From NCBI RefSeq assembly GCF_024734895.1, contig NZ_CP091430.1:7069501-7133500 (forward strand): 64,000 bases of DNA. Reading direction: 5' to 3'. The DNA is from Paenibacillus spongiae. GTDB taxonomy: Bacteria > Bacillota > Bacilli > Paenibacillales > Paenibacillaceae. Position numbers and translations under genes: made by a program. Below the pieces are notes generated by a model that saw nothing but the letters and a program-made list of their open reading frames with translations, made no database searches and was not told the DNA's origin. This document shows, one piece after another, positions 26,483 through 35,724 of the stretch (positions within the stretch are counted from its first letter, which is position 1; each line of letters begins with the position of its first letter).

Positions 26483-29422
26483 TTATTGAACTTTAACTTG
26501 AACGGTGAATTGGAACTCTCCACCAACGATGAATTGAACATTGAATGTATCACCAGCGGTTGCACCTGTAACATTAATAGCAGATGCTGCGCCGAATGTA
26601 GCATTGTTCCCACCGACTTGGAATGCAAGGTTCGAACCTTGAACTTTATTAACGGTAGAGATTTGAGCATTTACTGCTGGGTTAGTGATCACTTTGCCAT
26701 ACTGGTCCTTAATTGTAACAGCATTCAAGAGATCATCAATGCTGTCGATAGTTGTTGGAGCAGTAATCACATAGTTATCGCCCGCGTAGCCAGCAGCCGA
26801 TTTGAATTCAACGGTCTTAGCAACTGGAGCAACGTTAGTCACTTCGAGCTCTTTAGTGATTGGTGCTACAGTACCGTCGTTGAATGTTACGGTAAATTTA
26901 GCTTTTTTCGTATCTTCGTTCTGGTTGAAAGTGAAGGCAGTTGCATCAAGCTTACCACCATTAACTGTCAGTGGAGCTACTGCAGAAATGTTGTACGCCG
27001 TTGCAGGAATCGTAACTGTGTCACCATAGATGTTCTTAGCAACTACCTTAACATCTGCAAGGTTTTCGTAATAAATTTTACCAATATCATTTACAGAGTA
27101 ATTGCTCAGGTTGCTTTGCGCCACTGTAGATACAGTGATTTCACGGGTAGATACAGTTACATCTTGAGCACCACTTGTATTAATCAACTTGATGGCAATT
27201 TTGTCGGAAGCAGCTGCGTTAGCCGTCAGTGTGATTTTGCTGCCTGCACCAGTAGCAGACGTGATTTTACCATAGCCATTGAAATCAGCAGAAGAATCAA
27301 CATTGACAAGTTCCACTTCATAATTCGCGAAGAATGCAGCATTCAAATCAACATTACGTTGGTATTGATCCTTCACTACAATGTTGTCTTTCGTAATGTC
27401 AAAAGTTTGATTAGCACCTGTGAACATGATGTTCACGTCGAAGTCTTTAACGCCTTCAACAGTAGTAGGTACTGCTGTTGCTTGAACGTCGATAAAGATT
27501 GTGCTTGGTTGGAACGAAGTGTTAGGAACGGCAGTCAGCGTATATCTGCCTTGAGCTGGCACCGACCACTCCAAGTAAGCATTGCCCGTAGCAAAGTCTT
27601 TCTTCATTACGAAAGTACCTGCACTGGAGCTCAGCGATACTTTGCCATTCAGATCGTCATATTTCGTAATCGTTCCGCCATTGGCATCAGTAGCGCTGAA
27701 TGGAATTCTGATCGTTCCATCGTTAGCTGCAACTGAAGACGGATTCTCGAGAGTGAAGTTATGCAGCGTTGCGCCCTTCGTAACTTCAACATCGAATTTC
27801 GTTGTTTTCGTGAATGCTTTCGAGATGAAAGTAATTGTGTTCGTTCCATCCAGACGCATATTACCAACTGGGTTCACCAAAGGAATACCAACCGTATCCT
27901 TGTTAGCACCTTGATCGTCTTTAGCCGATCCTTGGGCAATGTTAAAGATCGCCGGGTTGTTAGCCATGAACAGAACATCATCGTTGACGTCTTTAGCATT
28001 CATGATGTTGCCGTATTGGTCTTTAGCTTCGATAAGCAATACGAATTCGGAATAGTTCGAAGAAGTCGTCAGACCTTTCTTCTCTGGATGGTACAGTTCC
28101 TTAACGGTAACCGTCTCAACCATTGCTTCGGAACCTACGGAAAGAACTTGAGAAACAGTCAGACCGGAGCTGTGGATACCAGCAATGGAAACTTGCTCGC
28201 CAACTACATACTTGATGTTGTCGTTAGCGTTGAAACCGATCGTCAATTTACCATTGACATTGGATTTCACAGTACCTTTGGAAGGCGTCCAAGTTACGCT
28301 GCCGCCATATTGTTTCGTTACATCTTCCTTGTATTGGTTCGTGATCTTGTAAGAGATCGACGCTTGGGAATACGTGTTATCCGTCACTGCAAGCTTCTCA
28401 CCTACGAACTCAAGTGCAGTAAGCTTTTCAGCTTCTCCCTTGAATGTCGAAGTAAGTGCAGTCTCGGAAACTTCCTTAACCGTTACTGTGTAGTCGCCAA
28501 CAACGATTTTGGAGTCAAGCTCCAGAGTTGCAGTCATTTTGTCGTCAGAGAAAGTTGCTTTGCTTACTGTTACAGCAGAGCTTCCTCTCTTAACTTCAAA
28601 CTTCGCTTTTGCAGTATCAACTGCTTGGTTGAACTTAACTTCGATTTTCTTCGCTCCAGCAGCTTTAGCTTCTGCTGTAAGTTCAGCCAGCGTTACTTCA
28701 ACCGTGTATTTAGCGCCTTTGTGCTCGACTTCTACTTTCGTAGCTACGCCGACTTTCAAAGGCTCAGCCAGTTCTTTCTTAACTACTTCGTCATCCGAGA
28801 AAGTAACTTCGATGTTCTTCGCATCGACTACTTTAGTGGATTTAACGGAGATTTGACCCTTCGAGTACACTGTGTAAGAAGCGTCTACCAGGTTACCGCG
28901 AGTTGCAAGAACCGTGTAGTCTTCTACTTTAGTGATCAGGCCAGATTCAACAGCTGCAGCTACATAGCCAGTTGCCCAAGCGGAAGTTTTACCTTCTACT
29001 TCAGCGTCTTCTTTAGGCTCCAAGCCCATAGCGCCAACTACGATCTTAGCAAGTTGCTCGATCGAAACGTTGACTTTAGGACCGAATTTACCAGCGCCAG
29101 TGCCGTTCATGATTTCTTCAGCAGTCAAGGCACCGATTTCGCCGATTGCCCAGTGGTTAGCAGCAACGTCGCTGTATACTTTCGCAGCAGCTGCGTCGTC
29201 TTCAAGACCAAGCAGAGCAGCCAGAGCTTTAGCGAACTCAGCGCGAGTCATTGTTTCTTCCAGGTGGGACTTACCGTCCGGGTAGCCTTGGAAGATACCA
29301 GCTGTTTTCATTTCTTGGAATTTTTGTTCAGTTGTCTTAGTGTCTTCAGCAGCGAATGCTGCAGATGCGAACATCGAGAATGCCATAGAAGCGGCTAGGA
29401 TTGCAGACAAACTTTTCTTCAT
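26483..29422 (-). CDS. Probable major S-layer protein with three N-terminal SLH domains
   Basis: 979 residues from the ATG at 29420-29422, chosen because AGGAGGAG precedes it and a clean signal peptide follows (MKKSLSAILAASMAFSMFASAAFAA). An in-frame ATG 30 codons upstream would add a non-signal leader. Three SLH modules follow at about residues 28-190: EMKTAGIFQGYPDG..TMTRAEFAKAL; YSDVAANHWAIGEIGALT..VSIEQLAKIV; WATGYVAAAVESGLI. The remaining ~790 residues are Ala/Val/Thr-rich Ig-like domains with no cysteines seen. Strong codon preference (GCT/GCA, AAA, GTA/GTT), a strong ribosome site, a strong terminator and a long leader with two promoters support very high expression. Confidence 0.9.
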   Translation of the reverse strand: MKKSLSAILAASMAFSMFASAAFAAEDTKTTEQKFQEMKTAGIFQGYPDGKSHLEETMTRAEFAKALAALLGLEDDAAAAKVYSDVAANHWAIGEIGALTAEEIMNGTGAGKFGPKVNVSIEQLAKIVVGAMGLEPKEDAEVEGKTSAWATGYVAAAVESGLITKVEDYTVLATRGNLVDASYTVYSKGQISVKSTKVVDAKNIEVTFSDDEVVKKELAEPLKVGVATKVEVEHKGAKYTVEVTLAELTAEAKAAGAKKIEVKFNQAVDTAKAKFEVKRGSSAVTVSKATFSDDKMTATLELDSKIVVGDYTVTVKEVSETALTSTFKGEAEKLTALEFVGEKLAVTDNTYSQASISYKITNQYKEDVTKQYGGSVTWTPSKGTVKSNVNGKLTIGFNANDNIKYVVGEQVSIAGIHSSGLTVSQVLSVGSEAMVETVTVKELYHPEKKGLTTSSNYSEFVLLIEAKDQYGNIMNAKDVNDDVLFMANNPAIFNIAQGSAKDDQGANKDTVGIPLVNPVGNMRLDGTNTITFISKAFTKTTKFDVEVTKGATLHNFTLENPSSVAANDGTIRIPFSATDANGGTITKYDDLNGKVSLSSSAGTFVMKKDFATGNAYLEWSVPAQGRYTLTAVPNTSFQPSTIFIDVQATAVPTTVEGVKDFDVNIMFTGANQTFDITKDNIVVKDQYQRNVDLNAAFFANYEVELVNVDSSADFNGYGKITSATGAGSKITLTANAAASDKIAIKLINTSGAQDVTVSTREITVSTVAQSNLSNYSVNDIGKIYYENLADVKVVAKNIYGDTVTIPATAYNISAVAPLTVNGGKLDATAFTFNQNEDTKKAKFTVTFNDGTVAPITKELEVTNVAPVAKTVEFKSAAGYAGDNYVITAPTTIDSIDDLLNAVTIKDQYGKVITNPAVNAQISTVNKVQGSNLAFQVGGNNATFGAASAINVTGATAGDTFNVQFIVGGEFQFTVQVKVQ

Positions 29423-29653
29423 AACCTTTTTTTCTCCTCCTCTAATGTGTTTCGGGTCTTGAGTGTTTTGTTTAGAATATTGTTTGCTCGATTCACTCAT
29501 CAGGTGATTCACCCCCTTCCCAGAGCTGAGCCTAGTTCTTATAAATAATGTCTACGATCATGTCTGTCGAATTCGAGAGAAACACGTCGCAGAAACTTGG
29601 AAACTAGTAAAATCATCCAGAAAAGATCGATAGAGTTGTCACACCACTTTAAC

Positions 29654-29682
29654 ATTATACAATGGGTCAATTAACCAGTAAA
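29654..29682 (-). promoter_or_regulatory. Sigma-A promoter of the S-layer gene
   Basis: Minus strand TTTACT (29677-29682), 17 bp, TATAAT (29654-29659). The -10 is perfect and the spacing ideal. Confidence 0.8.
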
Positions 29683-29756
29683 GAGATTTTTGAGAATATG
29701 TACCAAGCTTCTTGAGTCCCCGTTGCTGTGGTGTTGTTTTGTGTTACATGTAATTA

Positions 29757-29782
29757 AACGCAGTAGTTTCTAAAAAGTTGCG
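29757..29782 (-). promoter_or_regulatory. ECF-like distal promoter of the S-layer gene
   Basis: Minus strand CGCAAC (29777-29782), 16 bp starting TTTTT, CGTT (29757-29760) then TAAT. Only the -35 AAC core, spacing and CGT.TAAT fit the ECF pattern. The ~25 bp upstream (CAAAGTTTTTTTAGCAAC) also match the sequence upstream of the ECF promoter at 26.36 kb. Confidence 0.5.
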
Positions 29783-29989
29783 ATGTTGCTAAAAAAACTT
29801 TGAAAAACTTTTTTCGTTGTCTTACTGCACTCCATCATTCGCGTGATCCATATGTATTCTGGGTTGTGATCGAGTTATCCGCCAATCGTGTAATACTTTG
29901 TCGATCACCTAATCAGTATAGCTTGTTTACCCAACTGGCGTCGATATAAAACATTTGCCAATTTATAATAGCTCTTACCAATTACATGC

Positions 29990-30025
29990 ATAGCGACCGC
30001 CCAGGGTTTTCCTGCACGGCCGCTA
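29990..30025 (-). terminator. Hairpin after the 1381-residue SLH gene, weak terminator candidate
   Basis: Minus strand AGCGGCCGT pairs with GCGGTCGCT, but no T run follows; it may be an RNA 3'-end stabiliser rather than a terminator. Confidence 0.35.
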
Positions 30026-30038
30026 CTCTAATTTAAGG

Positions 30039-33000
30039 CTAGTTGAGCTTCGGCAGACGCTTCTGATCCGCTAGCACCTTGCCGATAATGATAGCTGCGT
30101 CGGAACGAAGCAGCTGCGATTGCGGCTCGAACACATAGCCTTTCTTCTTGTCATTCGCATCGACTGGCGAGCCTTGAATATAGCCTTTCTTGGCTATGGC
30201 CAGGACAGAAGACTTGGCGTAGTAGCTAATATCACCGTAATCCTTGAAGATCTTCTGCAGCCCTTTATCGATCTTCACCGGATCCGTCTCGAGCTTCAGC
30301 TCAAGCGCACGGGCTAGAATAACAGCAGCTTCTGCACGTGACAGATTTGTGGATGGCTCGAACGCACGCGGCTGCGTACCGCGAATGATACCGTTCCTAG
30401 CTGCTGTCTCAATGTAGCTGTAGTCCCACAGCGCATCTTGGTTAATGATCGGCGGCACATCGTCGAAGTGCGGCTTGCTTAGCTCATAGTTGAGCGGAAT
30501 CTCCAGACCCTTCACAACCATCCGGGCGAATTCACCACGGCTTGTGAACAAATCGGCACCGAAATCATCGAAATTAGCAGCGTTCATGACACCCTTCGAG
30601 AAGATCGCTTCCATATAATTGCGTGCGTATGGATGATTCGTTACGTCAGCGAATGAATAGACCATCTTGCCAACAACATAGTATCCGAACTGATCGAACG
30701 GAACCGTGATCGTATTCTTCTTCGTATCTACGACTCCGCCCAGGTTAACCCAGAACTTGTTCTTCACATCATAGCGGAAGACGGACACGATCGTTCCGAT
30801 TCCATCTCTCATGCTTGGGTCATAGGAAAGGGTAAGCGTACCACGCTTGGATGCAACCAGCTCCCGGTCATCCGGACGCTCGTCGTACGTTGGAATCTTG
30901 GTATTGTTCGGACCCTTCGCCCCTGGATATTGATAAGGGTCTACACCCTGCGTAAGCGGGTCGTAACCTGGCGTAGACAAATCATCCGCTAAGCCCGAGT
31001 CGATCCAGAAGACAGGACTGGACTTCGTAAACCGGGTCGGGAACGATACTCTAAAGCGCGTACCGAAGTTTTGCATGATCAGGTCAAAGCCTGCAGGCGG
31101 GTTATCATACTCGCGGCGATCTACCACACCGTCTTCCGGGTTAGCGATCGCAAACATCAGCTTATGACCGGTAAAGACTTGGCCCTTGAATTCGCTAGGG
31201 ACATTATAATCGCGACGAATCAGCGAAGTTCCTTTCGGGAACGTCAGCGTGAGCGCACCGTCGAACACCTTGTTGCTGTTCTTCATTTCCTCGAGCAGCT
31301 GTGCGCCAGGAATAGAAGTCGGTGTATAGGTAATTTCGAAAAAGTTCGTAACCTTATCGGTTCCACTTTCAATGGTAAAGCTGATTTTATTCTTGCCCGG
31401 CTTAAGACCGGATACGGTAGCCTTAAATGCGTGAGGGTAGTCTACCCCGTCTTGAATAACGCCGTCGTTGTTATAGTCGTACTCATATTTATCTGCGACT
31501 TGCTTGTTGATCGTCACCTTGTTGGCGCCTTTGGCATTGATAATCACGTCAACAAAGTTCTTGTTTACAATAGCTTCGGCCGGCAGATACGGACGCAAGA
31601 TTTTGTAAGGCAATACGGTTGGGTCTACTTCCAGGCGATAGGTAGCTTTCGGACCTGTCTCCCCGCTGTTGTAAACATTAAACACATAGACGCTTGAGCT
31701 GCCGTCTGCAGTCAGCTCTTGACGCTTTAATATGAAGGAGAACGATTCGGTCTTCACATCATACCTGACAACCAAATCGCCCGTAATGCTGCCTGATGCC
31801 GGGTACATTCCCAACACCGTATCGCCATCGACGACCTGGAAAGTGTCGGAGAGCTTCCAAACAATATCGTTTGTAAGCGTTGATCCGGTAATCTTGAAGA
31901 TGTAGTCATCTGCTTGACGCGTACCGCTAGTGCCTGGGGTCAGCAGACGAGTCATATTGCTGTTCACTTCACTCAGCGATCTCCCCAAGTCGATAAAATC
32001 GAATGTACCGAAGATGTTCATATACGGTTCGGTTGTCGTAAAGATCGCGCCCTGTTTAGGGAATTTCGGGTCATTGGGAATCGGCTTCGGATCCGTCACC
32101 GTATCTTGATAGGTGAAAGGATAGACACCGGCGGATTCTACCGGTATGACAGGTAGATTTGTTGGAATCAGATTAACCTTAACAGCTTTCTCGTAATAGG
32201 TCTTCGAGCCTTGGAAGACGAGCTTAATAATATTCTCGCCGCTGAACATCGCATCCAATGCTTCATCCGCCAAATCTGCCTTCAGCTTGAAGCGCGTGTC
32301 GTTCGCGCCGTTAATCGGTACCAATTCAAAAGGTTTGTTATTGATGTAGAAATAGACCGTTCTTGGTCCTACTGTTGCGTCGTAACGTATTTCACTCGTG
32401 TTGTTAATGTTCTGCAATTCACCTTCAAACAGACCCAGCTTGGACTTCTCGTCCGCAGGCGTAGGTGCGGCGGAATCAAAGATAATATCTTTGATTCGAT
32501 CTCCCGTTGTTCTCGTTGTGTCGTCATAGATCGTCATGCCGTCGTACATCTTCGTATAGTTGACATACGGCCCGTACAGCAGCGTGAATGTAGCCTGGGA
32601 AATAACACTGTTCGTGTTCAAGTTCATCAAGATCGTTTGCGTGCCTTCAAAAGGCATCTTGGCGAATTCAAGAACGACACGCTGGAACGTTTGCGCTTCA
32701 CCATTAATGATCTTTGTAATTCTATCTTGTACCAATGGTTTCACTGCGGGCGCGGGAACCGGATTGGCACTAATGTTGGATGCATTCTTAATATCGGTGA
32801 CCGTTACAACACTATTCGTAGTTGTAGGATTGGCAATCAACACTTCAATCCCGACAGGCAGACCATGAAGGTTCTTCCCGTTCAAAGATACGCCCTCAAT
32901 ACCTTCATAGTTATCCGACTTGTAACCTGGCAAATAATTAATTTGGCTAATGAAAGGCTTGTTTTTATCACGGAGAGTAAAGAAAAGCGCGTCTGTACCC

Positions 33001-34184
33001 TCGTCTGTTGGCGTCAGATTATTGTGGATATTCTCTTCATTGCGAGTTGTGAGCTTGATATTATAGAGCTCGTCCATCGCATAACTGCCGACCGGACCTA
33101 GATCTACTCGGTACTCATAGGTGAAGAACTTATCGTTAACAGCCGGATTGCCCAAGACCTTCACATACGTGATATTACCCGAAATATTATTAAATGCAGA
33201 ATCAGATACTTTCTTACTATAAGCCATAAAGCCAAGCAGCGTATCCGGATTTCCGCCAAGACTTGGAATCGGATTAGGGTGAGGCTTAATAGTAGGATCG
33301 CCCGGATCCGCATATGGGCTATTCGGCACGATAACCTTACCTGTTAATGTCAAATTACTGCCTGCAGACACAGCAAAGTTAGGGCTGCGCTCAATCGAAG
33401 CGGAGTTTGAGGTTCCATCTTCATTAATGTTGACATCAAAGAAAGTAACGCTGCCATTATAGAAAGCAATGTCTCTCGTCGTCTCGATCACTTGCGTTCC
33501 ATTCGAAATCTTAATCGTAACGAGATTCTTGCCCTTCTGGAGCGTAATTGGCGATGCCGCGAACGTGTTATTGTTCGTATTGTTAACCGAGTACGTCTTG
33601 CTGCTTCCGTTAACAATGATCGTCACCTGCTGCGCGTTCGGCGCTTTACCGGTGATGCTAATATCGGCACTGCCTTTGCCTCTGGAGGTCTGGGATTGGA
33701 CGACTGTCGTGCCGTCTTCTACAACAGGGAAGTTATTGCCGTCGAGCGATGCCGTCAAATCATACAGCATCGGTCCATTCCGGTAATCGACATAGATGGA
33801 GTTTGACACTTCTCCACCGCTTTGCGTACCCTTGAACGTAATTTTATTCAGTCCCGGGAACAACTGAATGTTGAAAATTTGAATTGCGAACCCGTTCACC
33901 GAAACGTTGCTGGTGAGGTTCTCCCGTTTGTTGCCCACTTCTTCCGTGGCCGGGTTTATGATCTGATACACATTATAGGAAATAGACTTCGGATCGACAT
34001 TGCTAAGTGTACCCGACAAGGTGATACGTTCATCTGTTGTCACTCTTGGCGAGCTTATAACGTCGCTTTCGCCCGGGAAATTGAAATTCCCCACGGCCGC
34101 TGTCGCCGTCTGCACACTGCCCGCAGGCAGCAGTTGAACGACTAATGCCAGCATTACGAGCCACATACCCAGTTTCTTAATCAC
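30039..34184 (-). CDS. Large SLH-anchored surface protein with C-terminal SLH triplet
   Basis: 1381 residues from the GTG at 34182-34184, which has GGAGGAGG six bases upstream; an in-frame ATG ten codons earlier has no ribosome site. A signal peptide (WLVMLALVVQLLPAGSV...ATAA) is followed by about 1100 residues of beta-rich, Ig-like sequence with glucodextranase-B-like pattern (ADISITGKAPNAQQVTIIVN, NLVTIKISNGTQVIETTRDI). SLH modules close the protein (FADVTNHPYARNYMEAIF..SRGEFARMV; FDDVPPIINQDALW..LSRAEAAVIL; FKDYGDISYYAKSSVL..LLRSDAAIII). It is probably a cell-wall-anchored structural or adhesive protein. Confidence 0.88.
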   Translation of the reverse strand: MIKKLGMWLVMLALVVQLLPAGSVQTATAAVGNFNFPGESDVISSPRVTTDERITLSGTLSNVDPKSISYNVYQIINPATEEVGNKRENLTSNVSVNGFAIQIFNIQLFPGLNKITFKGTQSGGEVSNSIYVDYRNGPMLYDLTASLDGNNFPVVEDGTTVVQSQTSRGKGSADISITGKAPNAQQVTIIVNGSSKTYSVNNTNNNTFAASPITLQKGKNLVTIKISNGTQVIETTRDIAFYNGSVTFFDVNINEDGTSNSASIERSPNFAVSAGSNLTLTGKVIVPNSPYADPGDPTIKPHPNPIPSLGGNPDTLLGFMAYSKKVSDSAFNNISGNITYVKVLGNPAVNDKFFTYEYRVDLGPVGSYAMDELYNIKLTTRNEENIHNNLTPTDEGTDALFFTLRDKNKPFISQINYLPGYKSDNYEGIEGVSLNGKNLHGLPVGIEVLIANPTTTNSVVTVTDIKNASNISANPVPAPAVKPLVQDRITKIINGEAQTFQRVVLEFAKMPFEGTQTILMNLNTNSVISQATFTLLYGPYVNYTKMYDGMTIYDDTTRTTGDRIKDIIFDSAAPTPADEKSKLGLFEGELQNINNTSEIRYDATVGPRTVYFYINNKPFELVPINGANDTRFKLKADLADEALDAMFSGENIIKLVFQGSKTYYEKAVKVNLIPTNLPVIPVESAGVYPFTYQDTVTDPKPIPNDPKFPKQGAIFTTTEPYMNIFGTFDFIDLGRSLSEVNSNMTRLLTPGTSGTRQADDYIFKITGSTLTNDIVWKLSDTFQVVDGDTVLGMYPASGSITGDLVVRYDVKTESFSFILKRQELTADGSSSVYVFNVYNSGETGPKATYRLEVDPTVLPYKILRPYLPAEAIVNKNFVDVIINAKGANKVTINKQVADKYEYDYNNDGVIQDGVDYPHAFKATVSGLKPGKNKISFTIESGTDKVTNFFEITYTPTSIPGAQLLEEMKNSNKVFDGALTLTFPKGTSLIRRDYNVPSEFKGQVFTGHKLMFAIANPEDGVVDRREYDNPPAGFDLIMQNFGTRFRVSFPTRFTKSSPVFWIDSGLADDLSTPGYDPLTQGVDPYQYPGAKGPNNTKIPTYDERPDDRELVASKRGTLTLSYDPSMRDGIGTIVSVFRYDVKNKFWVNLGGVVDTKKNTITVPFDQFGYYVVGKMVYSFADVTNHPYARNYMEAIFSKGVMNAANFDDFGADLFTSRGEFARMVVKGLEIPLNYELSKPHFDDVPPIINQDALWDYSYIETAARNGIIRGTQPRAFEPSTNLSRAEAAVILARALELKLETDPVKIDKGLQKIFKDYGDISYYAKSSVLAIAKKGYIQGSPVDANDKKKGYVFEPQSQLLRSDAAIIIGKVLADQKRLPKLN

Positions 34185-34234
34185 GGTAAACCTCCTCCAA
34201 ATCTGGTCCATCATCGAATTTTGTTGTATTGCTT

Positions 34235-34262
34235 TTATCGGCCTCGGATTGGTAAAAGTTTA
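34235..34262 (-). promoter_or_regulatory. Sigma-D-like promoter of the 1381-residue SLH gene
   Basis: Minus strand TAAA (34259-34262), 16 bp, GCCGATAA (34235-34242), the same -10 octamer as at flgM. The spacer is one base longer than typical. An ECF reading of the same DNA (CTAAAC-N16-CCGA) fits less well. Confidence 0.6.
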
Positions 34263-34312
34263 GGCTTACAGCAGATTTGAAAGAGGAAATGCATGCCCCT
34301 GCTTGCGGTAAC

Positions 34313-34348
34313 GAAAAAAGCCCCGACTCCATGTAGGAGCCGAGGCTT
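34313..34348 (-). terminator. Intrinsic terminator of tagO
   Basis: Minus strand AAGCCTCGGCTCC-TACAT-GGAGTCGGGGCTT followed by a run of T. Confidence 0.93.
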
Positions 34349-34371
34349 ACGTCGCAGACATATAATAATAT

Positions 34372-35508
34372 TTATTCCGAGCGCTGCTGGGTTCGCAGCA
34401 ATACGCGCTGCAGGAAGTTAAGAACGGGACGCCGCGTCTTGTCCACAATGCCGATAAACTCGGCGCCGATCTGGAGCACGAACAAGAGCACGCAGATGAC
34501 GGCGAAGGTAATCCAATTGGCCGCATCCGATTGGACGATAACCGCTTGGAAGATCGCGCACAGACCGAAGAATGCAGCGATACCGTAGATGATCAGCACC
34601 GTGCGGCGATGGCTGTAACCAAGCTCCCGCAAGCAATGGTGCAGATGGCCCTTGTCGGGCGCGAAGATCGGACGCTTGTTGATCCAGCGGCGCACGATCG
34701 CGAAGAACGTATCCGACAGCGGTACGCCGATGATCAGGAGCGGCGTTACGAACGATACCATCGTAACCTGCTTGAAGCCGAGCATGGAGAGCGTCGCCAG
34801 CCCGAAGCCTAAGAACAGCGAGCCCGTATCCCCCATGAAGATCTTCGCAGGATGGAAGTTATAGACCAGGAAGCCGATAACCCCGCCAAGAAGAATGGCG
34901 CTAAGCAGAATGACGGGAGTAAAGCCCATAAATATGGCCATGACGAGTATGGTGCCAATCGCGATACCGGACACGCCTGCCGCGAGGCCATCCAGTCCGT
35001 CGATCAGGTTAATCGCATTCGTGACGCCGACGATCCAGAGAATCGTCAATGGAATGCTGATCCATGATGCAACAGGCTGCATTGTCTCGCCGAATGGAAT
35101 ATTCAGCAGGTCGATCTTAATGCCGAAGCCGAATACGACCACGCATGCGGCAATAATCTGGCCCAGAAGCTTCACCTTCGCCGATAGCTCGAAGCGGTCG
35201 TCCAGAGCGCCGATAATGACGATAATCGTTCCGCCCGCCAGCATGGCATTGATCAGATTGTTGTCATAATTCCGAAGCAGCCCCTCCGGCAGGAAAGGCT
35301 TGATGGCGAAGTAACCGCCCACGAAAGCAGCATATATGCCTAAACCGCCAAGCCGCGGCATGATTTTCGTATGAACTTTACGGTGATTGGGCTTGTCGAT
35401 CGCCCCCACCTTGTACGCCAGCTTGATGACAAGCGGGGTTAAAACAAGCGCAAGACATAATGAAATGATAAATCCGATTGCGTAAAGAAAGCCAACAGCC
35501 ATCTTCAT
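34372..35508 (-). CDS. tagO: TagO-type undecaprenyl-phosphate GlcNAc-1-phosphate transferase
   Basis: 378 residues with about ten hydrophobic segments, the size and topology of the MraY/WecA/TagO family. Motifs include HRKVHTKIMPRLGGLGIY near residue 42, GALDDRFEL near 100, NAINLIDGLDGLAAG near 165, FMGDTGSLFLGF near 225 and DKGHLHHCLRELGYSHR near 293, the last typical of the WecA/TagO branch. It transfers GlcNAc-1-P to undecaprenyl phosphate on the inner membrane face, the first step in teichoic acid or secondary wall polymer synthesis. It lies ~215 bp after tagA, with its own promoter region and terminator. Confidence 0.94.
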   Translation of the reverse strand: MKMAVGFLYAIGFIISLCLALVLTPLVIKLAYKVGAIDKPNHRKVHTKIMPRLGGLGIYAAFVGGYFAIKPFLPEGLLRNYDNNLINAMLAGGTIIVIIGALDDRFELSAKVKLLGQIIAACVVVFGFGIKIDLLNIPFGETMQPVASWISIPLTILWIVGVTNAINLIDGLDGLAAGVSGIAIGTILVMAIFMGFTPVILLSAILLGGVIGFLVYNFHPAKIFMGDTGSLFLGFGLATLSMLGFKQVTMVSFVTPLLIIGVPLSDTFFAIVRRWINKRPIFAPDKGHLHHCLRELGYSHRRTVLIIYGIAAFFGLCAIFQAVIVQSDAANWITFAVICVLLFVLQIGAEFIGIVDKTRRPVLNFLQRVLLRTQQRSE

Positions 35509-35724
35509 CTCCCTCTCATGTTAGGAACCGGGATGCTTCCGCATTCGACCTTGTCGTACACAAAAAGGCCGAAAAACAATCCGATTCGCTACCTGTGACA
35601 GTATAATTGGGACTAAAATGGAACATCCGCCTAAAACAAACTATCACCGGAATGAATTATACTCCGATTTAATTCGAAACTCCACTCTCATTTTCAAGCA
35701 ATTTTTGCGATATACCCGAAAATT

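Larger units (their letters stand above)
29423..30038. other. Promoter and leader region of the S-layer gene
   Basis: 616 bp without a gene. It holds a consensus sigma-A promoter (29654-29682), an ECF-like promoter further upstream (29757-29782), a leader of about 225 nt from the proximal promoter, and a GC-rich hairpin near 29991-30025 after the neighbouring SLH gene. Confidence 0.7.

Noticed and set aside
26414..29398. Long open frames on the plus strand opposite the S-layer gene (26414-27736 and 27761-29398)
   Set aside because: They are antisense to a strongly codon-biased gene, have Cys/Arg/Phe-rich compositions unlike real proteins, no motifs, and no ribosome sites.
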